NCBI RefSeq assembly: GCF_900108855.1
Contig: NZ_FNXY01000004.1
Coordinates: forward strand, 434,001-498,000
From: Dyadobacter koreensis
GTDB lineage: Bacteria; Bacteroidota; Bacteroidia; Cytophagales; Spirosomataceae
DNA: 64,000 nucleotides
Reading direction: 5' to 3'
The position numbers and the translations under genes are program-made. The notes beneath the pieces are model-generated. The model saw nothing but the letters and a program-made list of their open reading frames with translations. It was not told where the DNA came from and did no database searches. Below are positions 36,294 through 45,689 of the stretch, piece by piece. Numbering within the stretch: position 1 is the stretch's first letter; each line of letters starts with the position of its first letter.

Positions 36294-38153
36294 ATGCTAG
36301 ATTCAAAATTAACAAGCCAAAATCCCTACATGGAAAACTTAAATACTGAAGACACCGACATTATAGAAAATTTTGAAGGAATGGGTGCTATATGCCACCC
36401 CGAAGGCGTTCACTACCGAGTATGGGCTCCCAACGCAGATAGCGTTTCGGTTGTAGGTTCATTTAACGACTGGAATGCAGAAGCGAATCCGATGCATCAG
36501 GAAGAAAATGGCAATTGGGGGCTTTTAGTAGAAAATTCCAAAGAGGGCGATGAGTATAAATTTGCATTGAAAACGCCAAACGGAGATTTTCAGCGTAACG
36601 ATCCTTATGCTTTAAAAGTTACCAATTCTGTGGGAAATAGCGTGGTTTATAATCATGCGAGCTTTGACTGGCAGGACGCCAACTATTCTATGCCTAGCTG
36701 GAATGAGCTCGTTATATATGAACTGCATATCGGAACATTCCATGTTAAAGATGAAAACCACATTGGAACATTTTACACTGCCATTGAAAAACTAGGTTAC
36801 CTGAAAGAACTTGGCATTAATGCGGTTGAATTAATGCCAAGCGCAGAGTTTCCGGGCGATCGCTCATGGGGATATAATCCTTCAAATCCATTTGCGATTG
36901 AATCAGATTACGGTGGACCAGAAGGTTTGAAAGCATTTGTCAAAGCCGCGCACGAAGCTGGTATCGCAGTTATTTTAGACGTGGTATATAATCATTTCGG
37001 CCCCTCAGACTTGGATCTATGGCGGTTTGACGGCTGGTCAGAAAATGACGGCGGAGGGATTTACTTTTACAATGACTGGAAAGCAGAAACACCATGGGGA
37101 GGTACAAGACCTGACTATGGCCGGGGTGAAGTAAGACAATATATTCATGATAACGCCATGATGTGGTTGAGAGACTACCGCATTGATGGTCTCAGAATGG
37201 ATATGGTTGTTTACATCAGAAACGTAAAAGCTGACGGAAATCCGGGCAATGATTTGAAGGATGGTATCTCTTTAATGCAATGGATCAATAAGGATATAAA
37301 GGACAATTTCCCTAATCGAATAACCATTGCCGAAGATATGCACTCGCTTGACATGGTAACTAATTCTGTTGAAAACGATGGAATGGGTTATGGATCTCAA
37401 TGGGATGCAGAATTTGTCCATTCGGTACGCGATGCAATAATCACAGCAAATGATCAGGACAGAAATATTCCAAGTGTCGTTGACGCGATAACTAGCCGTT
37501 ACAACTCAGATTCATTCCAAAGAATTATTTACACCGAGTCTCATGACGAAGTAGCTAACGGCCAGGCCAGAGTTGCAGAAGAGATCGCCGATGGTGATGT
37601 AAACAACTGGTATTCTAAGAAGAGGGCTGCTTTGGGTGTGGCACTGGTAATGACTTCCCCGGGTATTCCGATGATCTTTCAAGGTCAGCCTTTGCTGGAG
37701 GACAAGTGGTTTTCTGACACTGATCCTCTTGATTGGGCAAGACAGGAGCAATTTGCCGGATTTACAAACCTGCACAGGGATTTGATCCATTTGCGCAGAA
37801 ATTGGTTTGGCGTAACAGAAGGTTTGCAAGGACAGGATGTTCACATCATCCGTGCAGATAATGACAAAAAGGTAATTGTTATGCACCGTTACAAAGACGG
37901 CGGGCCGAAAGACAGTGTCGTGGTTGTACTGAATTTTTCAACACAGACATTCGATGACTACAAAGTTGGTTTCCCAAGAGCTGGTTCATGGAAACTTCGT
38001 TTCAATAGCGACAACGAAAGCTATGATCAGGATTTCTCGAACCTGGGTATATTCGATGTTACTACAACGGAAGGAGAGTTTGACAATTTATCAAACTATG
38101 TATCCCTGCAAATTCCGCCTTATTCTGCCCTTATCTATTCTCAGGAAGAATAA
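36294..38153 (+). CDS. GH13 alpha-amylase-family enzyme with CBM48 (branching-enzyme/TreZ-like)
   Basis: A 619-residue cytoplasmic protein. A CBM48-type beta-sandwich (about 35-125, YRVWAPNADSVSVVGSFNDW) precedes the GH13 barrel. Catalytic residues by motif are Asp303 (DGLRMDM), Glu347 (ITIAED) and Asp418 (ESHDEV). The first conserved block YELHIGTF and VELMPSAEFPG resemble maltooligosyl-trehalose trehalohydrolase, while SHDEV and the order of domains resemble short branching enzymes. Which activity it has cannot be settled from motifs. No trehalose or glycogen genes flank it. An in-frame ATG at 36330 is an alternative start. Confidence 0.85.
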   Translation: MLDSKLTSQNPYMENLNTEDTDIIENFEGMGAICHPEGVHYRVWAPNADSVSVVGSFNDWNAEANPMHQEENGNWGLLVENSKEGDEYKFALKTPNGDFQRNDPYALKVTNSVGNSVVYNHASFDWQDANYSMPSWNELVIYELHIGTFHVKDENHIGTFYTAIEKLGYLKELGINAVELMPSAEFPGDRSWGYNPSNPFAIESDYGGPEGLKAFVKAAHEAGIAVILDVVYNHFGPSDLDLWRFDGWSENDGGGIYFYNDWKAETPWGGTRPDYGRGEVRQYIHDNAMMWLRDYRIDGLRMDMVVYIRNVKADGNPGNDLKDGISLMQWINKDIKDNFPNRITIAEDMHSLDMVTNSVENDGMGYGSQWDAEFVHSVRDAIITANDQDRNIPSVVDAITSRYNSDSFQRIIYTESHDEVANGQARVAEEIADGDVNNWYSKKRAALGVALVMTSPGIPMIFQGQPLLEDKWFSDTDPLDWARQEQFAGFTNLHRDLIHLRRNWFGVTEGLQGQDVHIIRADNDKKVIVMHRYKDGGPKDSVVVVLNFSTQTFDDYKVGFPRAGSWKLRFNSDNESYDQDFSNLGIFDVTTTEGEFDNLSNYVSLQIPPYSALIYSQEE

Positions 38154-38189
38154 GAGTAAAAATCAAGAGTAAAAACAACTATTACAGAG

Positions 38190-38217
38190 AAGAGCTTCCA
38201 AATGGAAGCTCTTTTTT
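38190..38217. terminator. Bidirectional terminator between GH13 and lepB
   Basis: A 10-bp stem (38190-38199 with 38204-38213) and T6 on the plus strand. It overlaps the very end of the convergent lepB. Confidence 0.88.
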
Positions 38218-39404
38218 CAATTTATTACGCTGAACAAGCGGTTCCACCGAATCTTTTCCAGAAAATTAATTGGATCCGGATCAATAGACATCCATACAAA
38301 TACTGCCTTTCCGACGATATGATTTTTCGGAACAAACCCCCAATAACGCGAATCAGCGGAGTTATGCCGGTTATCGCCCATCATAAAATAATAATCCTGC
38401 TTGAAAGTATAGTTCGTAATTTTCTGTCCGGCCTTGATAAGTTCTCCGTTTTTTATAACCACATTTTGGTTTCCTTCAAAAAACTGGATGATCTCCCCAA
38501 ACAATGCGATATTTCGAGGTATTAATGAAATTGTCATTCCCTCTTTCGGAACAGTAACCGGGCCATAGTTGTCTTTATTCCAATCAAACAATTCAGAATT
38601 TGGATAGAGATATGTTTCCTTCATCCCTTTTGGAAGAACAGAGAGTTGGACGCGTTTGATAAAATCGTATGCTTTCAATTTCTCCGCAGTACCGGCTGTT
38701 GTTTTGACAATATATCCGGACTCATCATTTGCTGCAAGCGTGTCATTAAACGTTTCGGTGTAAGGTGAATATTCCCTAATACCATTTTTTCTGAACACAT
38801 TAAGCTCATTGATTAAAGCAGCTGACGACACGAAATAGTCGTTCTGCATTCCCTCTGGATTTGTACTCGCAATGCCATTGACATACACCTGCCCACCTTT
38901 CACTTCTAAATTATCTCCGGCCTGGGCCACACATCTTTTGATGTAATTGGTACGCAGGTCGATTGGATGCGGTTTAAGATTTGGCAGCACGTTGCTATAT
39001 TTTTGATATACGCCCTCATTTTCAGAAGGAATATTGAAGACAACTACGTCCCCTCTTTTTACATCTGAAAAACCAGGCAATCTAAATTCCGGAAGGGAAA
39101 CCCAATCCAGGTATGAAGGAATCTGTGTTCCCCAGATGGTCTGATGCGTCAGAGGGACCTGCAGCGGTGTTATAGGCGTCCGTGTGCCATAATGTAGTTT
39201 GCTGACAAACAGATATTCCCCAACGAGCAGTGTGCTTTCCATCGACGACGAGGGGATAACAAAAGCCTCAAAAAATAGCCAACGGATTAATGTGGCTGCG
39301 AATACAGCAAACAGTATTGAGTCCAGCCAGTCGCGAAATGCCGATTCCTTATTTTTCAAATCTTTTTGCAAAGGCTGTATTTTCCTTTTTACAGAGGTTA
39401 TCAT
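38217..39404 (-). CDS. lepB: Signal peptidase I, copy 1
   Basis: 395 residues from the ATG at 39404. One membrane helix (DSILFAVFAATLIRWLFFEA) precedes the catalytic Ser54 in IPSSSMEST; the catalytic Lys156 is in NYIKRC. The late GDNRHNSADSRYWGFVP block is conserved. It cleaves signal peptides at the outer face of the membrane. Compared with copy 2 it has an insertion of about 14 residues (around SENEGVYQKYSNVLP) before the Lys region. A TTTG-N21-TATATTTC promoter-like pair lies upstream, after the terminator of copy 2, so it is probably expressed on its own. Confidence 0.94.
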   Translation of the reverse strand: MITSVKRKIQPLQKDLKNKESAFRDWLDSILFAVFAATLIRWLFFEAFVIPSSSMESTLLVGEYLFVSKLHYGTRTPITPLQVPLTHQTIWGTQIPSYLDWVSLPEFRLPGFSDVKRGDVVVFNIPSENEGVYQKYSNVLPNLKPHPIDLRTNYIKRCVAQAGDNLEVKGGQVYVNGIASTNPEGMQNDYFVSSAALINELNVFRKNGIREYSPYTETFNDTLAANDESGYIVKTTAGTAEKLKAYDFIKRVQLSVLPKGMKETYLYPNSELFDWNKDNYGPVTVPKEGMTISLIPRNIALFGEIIQFFEGNQNVVIKNGELIKAGQKITNYTFKQDYYFMMGDNRHNSADSRYWGFVPKNHIVGKAVFVWMSIDPDPINFLEKIRWNRLFSVIN

Positions 39405-39498
39405 TGTGCAATTATTTTCCGAAATATAATTACATTTTAGTATAATATACAAACAACTATATATAATTTAATTTTATAATGTATTTTATAAACGCAGT

Positions 39499-39546
39499 AA
39501 ATGAAAAAGGGAAGAATGGATTGATCCATTCTTCCCTTTTTCATTT
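39499..39546 (-). terminator. Very long perfect hairpin between the two signal peptidase genes
   Basis: A perfect 23-bp stem (39499-39521 with 39524-39546) with a TG centre. It ends the lepB copy 2 operon on the minus strand 19 bases past its stop. Confidence 0.9.
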
Positions 39547-39564
39547 ATTTTCTATTTATGTCAA

Positions 39565-40695
39565 TTAATTGATCACGCGGAACAATCTGCTCCATCTTAT
39601 TTTACCGAAGAAGCTTGTTGGCGCCGGATCAATCGACATCCATACAAAGACTGCTTTTCCGACGATGTGATCTTTCGGAACAAATCCCCAGTAACGTGAG
39701 TCCGCAGAATTGTGGCGGTTATCTCCCATCATGAAGTAATAATCCTGATCAAAAGTATATGAAGTGATTACTTTACCAGCGATTTTTACACTTGTCTCAG
39801 CCAGTTCAACGCCGTCCTTTCCTTCATAATTTTTGATTACCGGCCCATACAATGCGATATTTTCCGGAGTAAGCTGAACAGTCATTCCTTTTGCCGGAAT
39901 TGTAATTGGTCCATAATTATCTCGGTTCCATTTGAACAGCTGAGAATTTGGATATAACATCGGCTCACTGATTTCTTTCGAAGCCTTTACCACCGTGACA
40001 TCTTTAACGAAGTCATATGTTTTCAATTTCGCAGCAAGTTCAACGGTCGTATAAACCAGATATCCAGGCTGATCATTGCTTGCAATGGTATCGTTAAAGG
40101 TTTCGACATATGAATTGTATTCGGAAATCCCGTTATCCTTGAAAACCTTCGCTTCGTTTACGCTTGTAGTAGTTGCTACAAAATATTCATTCTCCATTCT
40201 CGGAGGGTTTTCCACAGCTGTTCCATTAGCAAAAACCTGGAGATCGCGAACTTCAAGTTTATCACCAGGGAGGCCCATGCACCTTTTGATGTAGTTTGTT
40301 TTCAAATCAACAGGGTGCTGCAACTCCGGCGGGTAATTAAATACGACAACATCTCCACGTTTTACATCACTGAAACCCGGTAAGCGGAATTGGGGTAACT
40401 GAACCGCGTCCGTATAAGATGGAATATTTGTTCCCCAGATAGTCTGATGAGTTAAAGGAACCTGTAACGGTGTTTTAGGCGTACGCGTTCCGTAATGCAA
40501 CTTGCTTACAAATAAAAAGTCGCCGACCAAAAGACTGTTCTCCATCGAAGGAGTTGGAATTGTAAATGCTTCAAAGAACAACCACCGTATAAGTGTCGCA
40601 GCGATTACTGCAAACAAAATGGAGTCAAACCACTCTCTTACTGCCGATTTCTTTTTAGAAGATGAATTAGAGGTTATTCCCTTATTAAAAGCCAT
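39565..40695 (-). CDS. lepB: Signal peptidase I, copy 2
   Basis: 376 residues: a membrane helix (DSILFAVIAATLIRWLFFEA), catalytic Ser50 (IPTPSMENSLL) and Lys137 (NYIKRC), and the GDNRHNSADSRYWGFVP block. It is highly similar to copy 1 through most of its length, showing tandem duplication. It follows dapB by 30 bases and is the last gene of the parA-parB-DUF5683-dapB-lepB cluster, the place where lepB is usually found in Bacteroidota, so this is the likely ancestral copy. Confidence 0.95.
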   Translation of the reverse strand: MAFNKGITSNSSSKKKSAVREWFDSILFAVIAATLIRWLFFEAFTIPTPSMENSLLVGDFLFVSKLHYGTRTPKTPLQVPLTHQTIWGTNIPSYTDAVQLPQFRLPGFSDVKRGDVVVFNYPPELQHPVDLKTNYIKRCMGLPGDKLEVRDLQVFANGTAVENPPRMENEYFVATTTSVNEAKVFKDNGISEYNSYVETFNDTIASNDQPGYLVYTTVELAAKLKTYDFVKDVTVVKASKEISEPMLYPNSQLFKWNRDNYGPITIPAKGMTVQLTPENIALYGPVIKNYEGKDGVELAETSVKIAGKVITSYTFDQDYYFMMGDNRHNSADSRYWGFVPKDHIVGKAVFVWMSIDPAPTSFFGKIRWSRLFRVIN

Positions 40696-40725
40696 ATTTT
40701 ATTTATTGAGCGTTACGAGTTTAGT

Positions 40726-41439
40726 CTAAATTTTTAACAGATCGTCCATACCAAAAACACCTTGTCTGCCTGGAAGCCATTCCGCAGAGACAACCGCACC
40801 CAGCGCAAAACCTGCCCGGTTATGAGCTGTGTGGGAGATTTCAATCGTATCAACATCCGATTCGTAGCGGATGATATGTGTACCCGGAACTTCTCCTTCT
40901 CTCTCTGCTTTGATAGTGATAAATCCACCTTCATCTTCGGGTGCAAGTTTCCAACCCTGAACAGCGCTGTTTTCAGCTGCTACACCTTCCGCGAGGGTAA
41001 TGGCCGTTCCACTCGGTGCATCAAGTTTGTGGATATGGTGAATTTCTGTCATCGAAGCCTGATACCCCTGTCCGTTCATCAGTTTTGCAAGATGGCGATT
41101 TAAACGGAAGAACAGGTTCACACCAATGCTGTAATTTGAAGCGTAGAAAAACGATCCTTGTTGATCTGCACACAATTGTTCTATCTCTGCACGATGTTCT
41201 AGCCAACCTGTCGTGCCGCATACGATCGGCCAGCCTTTCTTAAGACAATAGGTAATATTCGAATAAGCAGACTCAGGGGAACTGAATTCTATTGCAACAT
41301 CAACATCCTCTTTACCAAGATTGTCCATTTCGGACCGGTTCTGAAGATCAATTTTCCCAACAATACTATGACCTCTTTCAAGGGCAATCTTCTCGATCGT
41401 TTTGCCCATCTTGCCGTAACCCAGCAATAATATTTTCAT
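40726..41439 (-). CDS. dapB: 4-hydroxy-tetrahydrodipicolinate reductase
   Basis: A 237-residue enzyme of lysine and diaminopimelate synthesis. The N-terminal dinucleotide fold begins LLLGYGKMGKTIE; the catalytic block EIHHIHKLDAPSGTA holds the His pair and the lysine. It is shorter than the E. coli enzyme, as is usual in this phylum. It lies between DUF5683 and lepB copy 2 in one operon. Confidence 0.96.
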   Translation of the reverse strand: MKILLLGYGKMGKTIEKIALERGHSIVGKIDLQNRSEMDNLGKEDVDVAIEFSSPESAYSNITYCLKKGWPIVCGTTGWLEHRAEIEQLCADQQGSFFYASNYSIGVNLFFRLNRHLAKLMNGQGYQASMTEIHHIHKLDAPSGTAITLAEGVAAENSAVQGWKLAPEDEGGFITIKAEREGEVPGTHIIRYESDVDTIEISHTAHNRAGFALGAVVSAEWLPGRQGVFGMDDLLKI

Positions 41440-41481
41440 TTTAAAAACTTAAATTTCAATCAATACTTAACTAATTTATTT

Positions 41482-42186
41482 CTATCGCTTAAAGTTGAAC
41501 ACCAAACTTACGCCAGGTGTGGGTCTTGTCATGTTTGGCTGCTGTACTTTCGGCGCTACCTGAAATGAGATATCCTCCGATAAGTCAAAAGTTTTCAAAT
41601 GTGCTGCTACGTTAGCTTCAATTATAGAAAGCGCGTAAAGCGCTACGGTGAAAACTATCGCCGTTTCGCGGAATCGTCTGTAACGGTTCTTTTCTCTTCT
41701 CACCTGGTCAACGGTCAGGGCAAGTGAATCTACTCTCTCACCATTTAAAATACCTCCTCGATAAAAAACCGGCAAACGGGTGTCAGACGTAACTCCATCT
41801 TTCAGCTGGCCGTATCTGTCACTACCTTCTGTGAGATCATAAAAAGTCTTGTAACCTTTTAAAAAATCTTTATATCGAACATTCCAGTATACGGCTGTCC
41901 ATGTACCTCCTGCAAAAGCGGCATAAACCAAAGGGATTTTCCAATAATCCCGATTATAAATTTGACCTGATCCGGGTAAAATAGCTGCCAGTTTGGTGGC
42001 CTTTTTCGGATTAGGCACCCACTTTTTCTTTGTTTTTAACAAAGACGTATCGCCATTCACAATTGCTGCTGTATCTGAAACTACGATTTTGACAGCTTTT
42101 CCTTTCGCACTATCCGGTCTGACAGTCTGAGCACTTCCTCTACCTGAGATAAAAAGAACAATGCCTATTAAAAACCACTTTTTCAA
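41482..42186 (-). CDS. DUF5683 family protein
   Basis: A 234-residue protein with a signal peptide (WFLIGIVLFISGRGSAQ). The conserved part has KKATKLAAILPGSGQIYNRD and WKIPLVYAAFAGGTWTAVYW, typical of DUF5683, with hydrophobic segments near the middle and at about 175-195. Its start codon overlaps the parB stop by 4 bases (ATGA). The function is unknown; the constant position between parB and dapB suggests an envelope role linked to cell division. Confidence 0.88.
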   Translation of the reverse strand: MKKWFLIGIVLFISGRGSAQTVRPDSAKGKAVKIVVSDTAAIVNGDTSLLKTKKKWVPNPKKATKLAAILPGSGQIYNRDYWKIPLVYAAFAGGTWTAVYWNVRYKDFLKGYKTFYDLTEGSDRYGQLKDGVTSDTRLPVFYRGGILNGERVDSLALTVDQVRREKNRYRRFRETAIVFTVALYALSIIEANVAAHLKTFDLSEDISFQVAPKVQQPNMTRPTPGVSLVFNFKR

Positions 42187-43112
42187 GCCTTACCCTCGAA
42201 TTTCAATGTTTCCAAAATCTTTTTCAATTCATCCTGCGAACCAAACGGGATCTTGATCTCACCCTTATGGTCATCACTGCTTTTCACAGATACCTTGGCT
42301 CCAAAAAAAGAAGACAATTGAAATTGCAACGACTTAATTTCCTGATTAATTGTAACAGGCTTTTTCGTTTCGAAAGACATACTGCTCATCATACCAAGCT
42401 TTCGCACCTCCTCCTCCACTTTCCGAACAGACCAGCCTTCTTCGATGATCTTGTTAAAAATCTTTAACTGAATCTGATCACTGTTGATTGTAATGATTGC
42501 CCGTGCATGACCCATGCTGATCCGATTATCGCGCAAAGCGGCCTGAATAACCGGCGGCAATTTCAATAGACGAATGTAATTATTAACCGTCGTGCGGTTC
42601 TTACCAACCCGAACACCAAGCTCTTCTTGTTTCAAATTACACTCGAGGATCAACCGTTGATAACTCAACGCGATCTCTATAGAGTTAAGGTTTTCTCTCT
42701 GAATGTTTTCGATAAGTGCCATTTCCAGCATTTGCTGGTCATTTGCGGTCCTCACATAAGCAGGGATTCTTGGCATGCCGAGAGATCTGGACGCTTGCAA
42801 ACGCCGCTCTCCGGAGATAAGCTGATACTGGTCAGGACCTAATTGTCTAACCGTAATAGGTTGTATAATTCCCTGAACACGGATCGAATCTGCTAGTTCC
42901 TGAAGTGCTTCCTGATCGAATTTTGTTCTGGGCTGATAAGGATTTGCCTCAATCTGATCCAGCTCGATCTCATTCATCGACCCAACTGCATCCAGAGAAG
43001 AAGGTCTGGTGCTTGGACGCGGGGTATTATTAACCTTGTCCGAGTCCTGCAACAATGCTCCCAGGCCTCTTCCGAGCCCCGTCATTTTTTTATTTTTATT
43101 GCTTGTTTCCAT
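42183..43112 (-). CDS. parB: Chromosome-partitioning protein ParB
   Basis: A 309-residue protein. The N-terminal CTPase/ParB domain has IEANPYQPRTKFDQEALQEL and ISGERRLQASRSLGM; the central helix-turn-helix (about 165-200) includes LGVRVGKNRTTVNNYIRLL; the C-terminal part is for dimerisation. It binds parS sites and works with ParA 31 bases upstream. It overlaps DUF5683 by 4 bases. Confidence 0.96.
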   Translation of the reverse strand: METSNKNKKMTGLGRGLGALLQDSDKVNNTPRPSTRPSSLDAVGSMNEIELDQIEANPYQPRTKFDQEALQELADSIRVQGIIQPITVRQLGPDQYQLISGERRLQASRSLGMPRIPAYVRTANDQQMLEMALIENIQRENLNSIEIALSYQRLILECNLKQEELGVRVGKNRTTVNNYIRLLKLPPVIQAALRDNRISMGHARAIITINSDQIQLKIFNKIIEEGWSVRKVEEEVRKLGMMSSMSFETKKPVTINQEIKSLQFQLSSFFGAKVSVKSSDDHKGEIKIPFGSQDELKKILETLKFEGKA

Positions 43113-43143
43113 TCTGCGCTGTAATCTCCCCTAGTACAATTGA

Positions 43144-43941
43144 TCAATTAACTCCCTGATGTGCATCCGTAGAAAGCAATCCGTTCTTTGTCAGGATTTC
43201 TCTGGCCAGATTCAGATAACTGATAGCACCTTTGCTGTCTGCGTCCTGCGCCAAAACAGGTATACCATAACTTGGCGATTCACTTAAGCGAATATTACGG
43301 GGAATGATTGTATTAAATACCAAGGACTCAAAATGACTCGTAACTTCATTAACCACCTGATTTGACAAACGCAAACGAAGGTCATACATCGTCAGAAGGA
43401 TACCTTCAATTGCAAGATTTGTGTTTAGCCGGGACTGGATGATCGTGATGGTGTTTAAGAGTTTCCCAAGCCCTTCCAATGCAAAATATTCGCATTGAAC
43501 AGGCACAATCACAGAATCTGCCGCTGTTAAACTATTGATCGTTATTAAACCAAGCGAAGGAGAACAATCGATAATGATGAAATCATAATCGTCCCGTACT
43601 TCGGCGATCGCATCTTTCATGCGCTGCTCGCGGTTTTTCAGGTTGATCATTTCGATTTCCGCACCTACAAGATCAATATGCGATGGCAAAAGATTAAGGT
43701 TTGGAAAATCAGTTTCTAAAATAACCTCGCTTGTACGAACATCTTCCACCATACATTCGTAGATGCTGTTCTGCATTTCCTGAGGATTAAATCCCAGTCC
43801 TGAGGTGGAATTCGCCTGCGGATCTGCGTCAATAATAAGCGTACGGAATTCTAACGCTGCCAGGCTGGCAGCAAGATTAATTGCGGTCGTAGTCTTACCT
43901 ACTCCGCCTTTTTGGTTTGCAATTGCAATTACTTTGCCCAT
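43144..43941 (-). CDS. parA: Chromosome-partitioning ATPase ParA (Soj)
   Basis: A 265-residue deviant-Walker ATPase. Walker [15 protein letters not shown] starts at residue 10, followed by [14 protein letters not shown] and the [17 protein letters not shown] Walker B region. The size and lack of an N-terminal DNA-binding domain mark it as the chromosomal Soj type. It heads the operon with parB, DUF5683, dapB and lepB copy 2. parS-like half sites lie upstream. Confidence 0.97.
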   Translation of the reverse strand: MGKVIAIANQKGGVGKTTTAINLAASLAALEFRTLIIDADPQANSTSGLGFNPQEMQNSIYECMVEDVRTSEVILETDFPNLNLLPSHIDLVGAEIEMINLKNREQRMKDAIAEVRDDYDFIIIDCSPSLGLITINSLTAADSVIVPVQCEYFALEGLGKLLNTITIIQSRLNTNLAIEGILLTMYDLRLRLSNQVVNEVTSHFESLVFNTIIPRNIRLSESPSYGIPVLAQDADSKGAISYLNLAREILTKNGLLSTDAHQGVN

Positions 43942-43998
43942 GAATTGTGTGAGTTACCAGTGCCAAATTTCAATTATTCAGAGCAAACCACCAAAAAA

Positions 43999-44109
43999 TG
44001 TTCCACGGACTTTCAATAATAACTCACTAAACCTTGTATATCAATACTTTATATCGCATTAATATTTGTTAATTTTTCAATTAAATAATAAATTGACCAA
44101 TGTTTCACG
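43999..44109. promoter_or_regulatory. Two parS-like half sites upstream of parA
   Basis: TGTTCCACG (43999-44007) and TGTTTCACG (44101-44109) are in the same orientation, 102 bases apart, and match the left half of the parS consensus TGTTYCACGTGRAACA. Neither has a good right half, so they are weak candidates. Confidence 0.25.
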
Positions 44110-45127
44110 CCCAAACCTCCGTTCCTTCTGTACAATTCTTGCACATTTCGATTTCCGAACGGGAGCGGATTAAAGAAGCACGGAAGTCCGTATATTTCTT
44201 CCCACGCCACAGTTCGCGAAAAGTCGAACGCTTCATATCACCAAGCTGATATTCGGCATCCTTATCAAAACAGCACGGCACAACGGCTCCATCCCAGGTA
44301 ATCACACAGGAATGCCACATTTTCCAACAGTGGTCGACAAATTTATTTTTAATCGAAAACCGTCCGGTTTCTTCCTTCTTATACCTTGAGTATTTATCGA
44401 TGGTTGGAATCAGATCGGATCCGTCTTCGTAATCATATATCTGCGCGGTCTTCAGACCAACTTCGTCCACGCCCATTTCCTCCGCCAGCTTCTTCACATC
44501 TTCAATCTGATGTTCATTCGGCTTTACCACCAGAAACTGAAAAATAACGTGAGGCGTGCTGGATTTAAGCTCCTTTTTCCACTTGATAATGTTCCGGGTA
44601 CCCTCAAGCACCTTTTCAAGGTTTCCGCCAATACGATATTGCTGATATGTTTCCTGTGTCGTCCCGTCAATCGAAATGATCAAACGATCCAGCCCAGACT
44701 CAACTGTTTTCCTCGCTTTTTCGTCAGTCAAATAGTGAGCGTTTGTTGATGTAGCTGTATAAATGCCCTTATCATGCGCATACCGTACTAGTTCAAAAAA
44801 TTTGGGGTGCAGATAAGGTTCTCCCTGAAAATAAAATATCAGATATAAAAGCGTATCAGCCAGTTCATCGATGGTTTTTTTGTAGAGTTTTTCCTCCATC
44901 ATACCCGTAGGCCGTGTGAAAGAACGAAGCCCGCTCGGGCACTCCGGACAACGCAGATTACAGGATGTTGTCGGTTCGAAAGAAATCGCAATCGGCATCC
45001 CCCAATGAACAGGCCTGCCCGTTGATTTTGAGTAAAAATAACTGCTTAATATCTGAATGGCATTCCAAGCGCGCTTGGGAGTTACCTTCGACATCAGGTT
45101 CAGACCATCTTTAAAATTTTTATTCAT
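44105..45127 (-). CDS. Radical SAM/SPASM domain protein
   Basis: A 340-residue protein. The 4Fe-4S motif is CNLRCPEC (Cys56, Cys60, Cys63); the barrel continues with YFQGEPYLHP and SIDGTTQETYQQYR. A C-terminal SPASM-like domain has CWKMWHSC, VVPCCFD and CKNC cysteines for auxiliary clusters. SPASM enzymes modify peptides or cofactors. No precursor peptide or maturation partner lies next to it, so the substrate is unknown. The Lrp gene upstream is 100 bases away in the same direction. Confidence 0.9.
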   Translation of the reverse strand: MNKNFKDGLNLMSKVTPKRAWNAIQILSSYFYSKSTGRPVHWGMPIAISFEPTTSCNLRCPECPSGLRSFTRPTGMMEEKLYKKTIDELADTLLYLIFYFQGEPYLHPKFFELVRYAHDKGIYTATSTNAHYLTDEKARKTVESGLDRLIISIDGTTQETYQQYRIGGNLEKVLEGTRNIIKWKKELKSSTPHVIFQFLVVKPNEHQIEDVKKLAEEMGVDEVGLKTAQIYDYEDGSDLIPTIDKYSRYKKEETGRFSIKNKFVDHCWKMWHSCVITWDGAVVPCCFDKDAEYQLGDMKRSTFRELWRGKKYTDFRASLIRSRSEIEMCKNCTEGTEVWA

Positions 45128-45227
45128 CCTGTTAATTTTTAGCTAGGTTTTAAAGGCCTCTGCAAACCGATACCTGGCTTATAAACAATACTTTGACCAT
45201 GGCTTCTAATTCAAATCATTTCAGCAT

Positions 45228-45689
45228 TTAACGAACAGAAATTCCGGTTGAATACTTGATTTCCGAAATTACGAAGTAGCTGCTGATGTGTAACACACTT
45301 TTTAGTGCAGAAAGTTTATGCTGATAAAATTGATTATATGCTTCGCCATCCTCAACCACTACTTTTAACATGTAATCAAAATTGCCTGAAACAACTGAAC
45401 ATTCCAACACTTCACTCATATTAACGATCGCCTGGTTGAAATCTTCGAAGCTTTCTCTTTTTTGTTTATCAAGGGTAATATTACAGTAAACGATCAGCGA
45501 TTTGCCTAATTTTCTGCGGTTCAACAGACAGACATACTTATCAATATAGCCTTCCCGCTCCAATTTCCGGATCCGGTCATGCACGGGCGTAACTGAGAGA
45601 TTTATCCGGCTCGCGATTTCTTTCATCGTGAACTGAGAATTTTCCTGAAGAAGTTCCAGAATTCTGCGATCCGTAGAATCGATTTGCAT
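45228..45689 (-). CDS. Lrp/AsnC family regulator
   Basis: A 153-residue regulator. The N-terminal helix-turn-helix is MKEIASRINLSVTPVHDRIR (about 21-40), and the C-terminal RAM domain (about 65-145) includes EVLECSVVSGNFDYMLKVVV. It is divergent from alanine dehydrogenase across 183 bases, so it probably senses alanine or another amino acid and controls ald. Confidence 0.92.
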   Translation of the reverse strand: MQIDSTDRRILELLQENSQFTMKEIASRINLSVTPVHDRIRKLEREGYIDKYVCLLNRRKLGKSLIVYCNITLDKQKRESFEDFNQAIVNMSEVLECSVVSGNFDYMLKVVVEDGEAYNQFYQHKLSALKSVLHISSYFVISEIKYSTGISVR

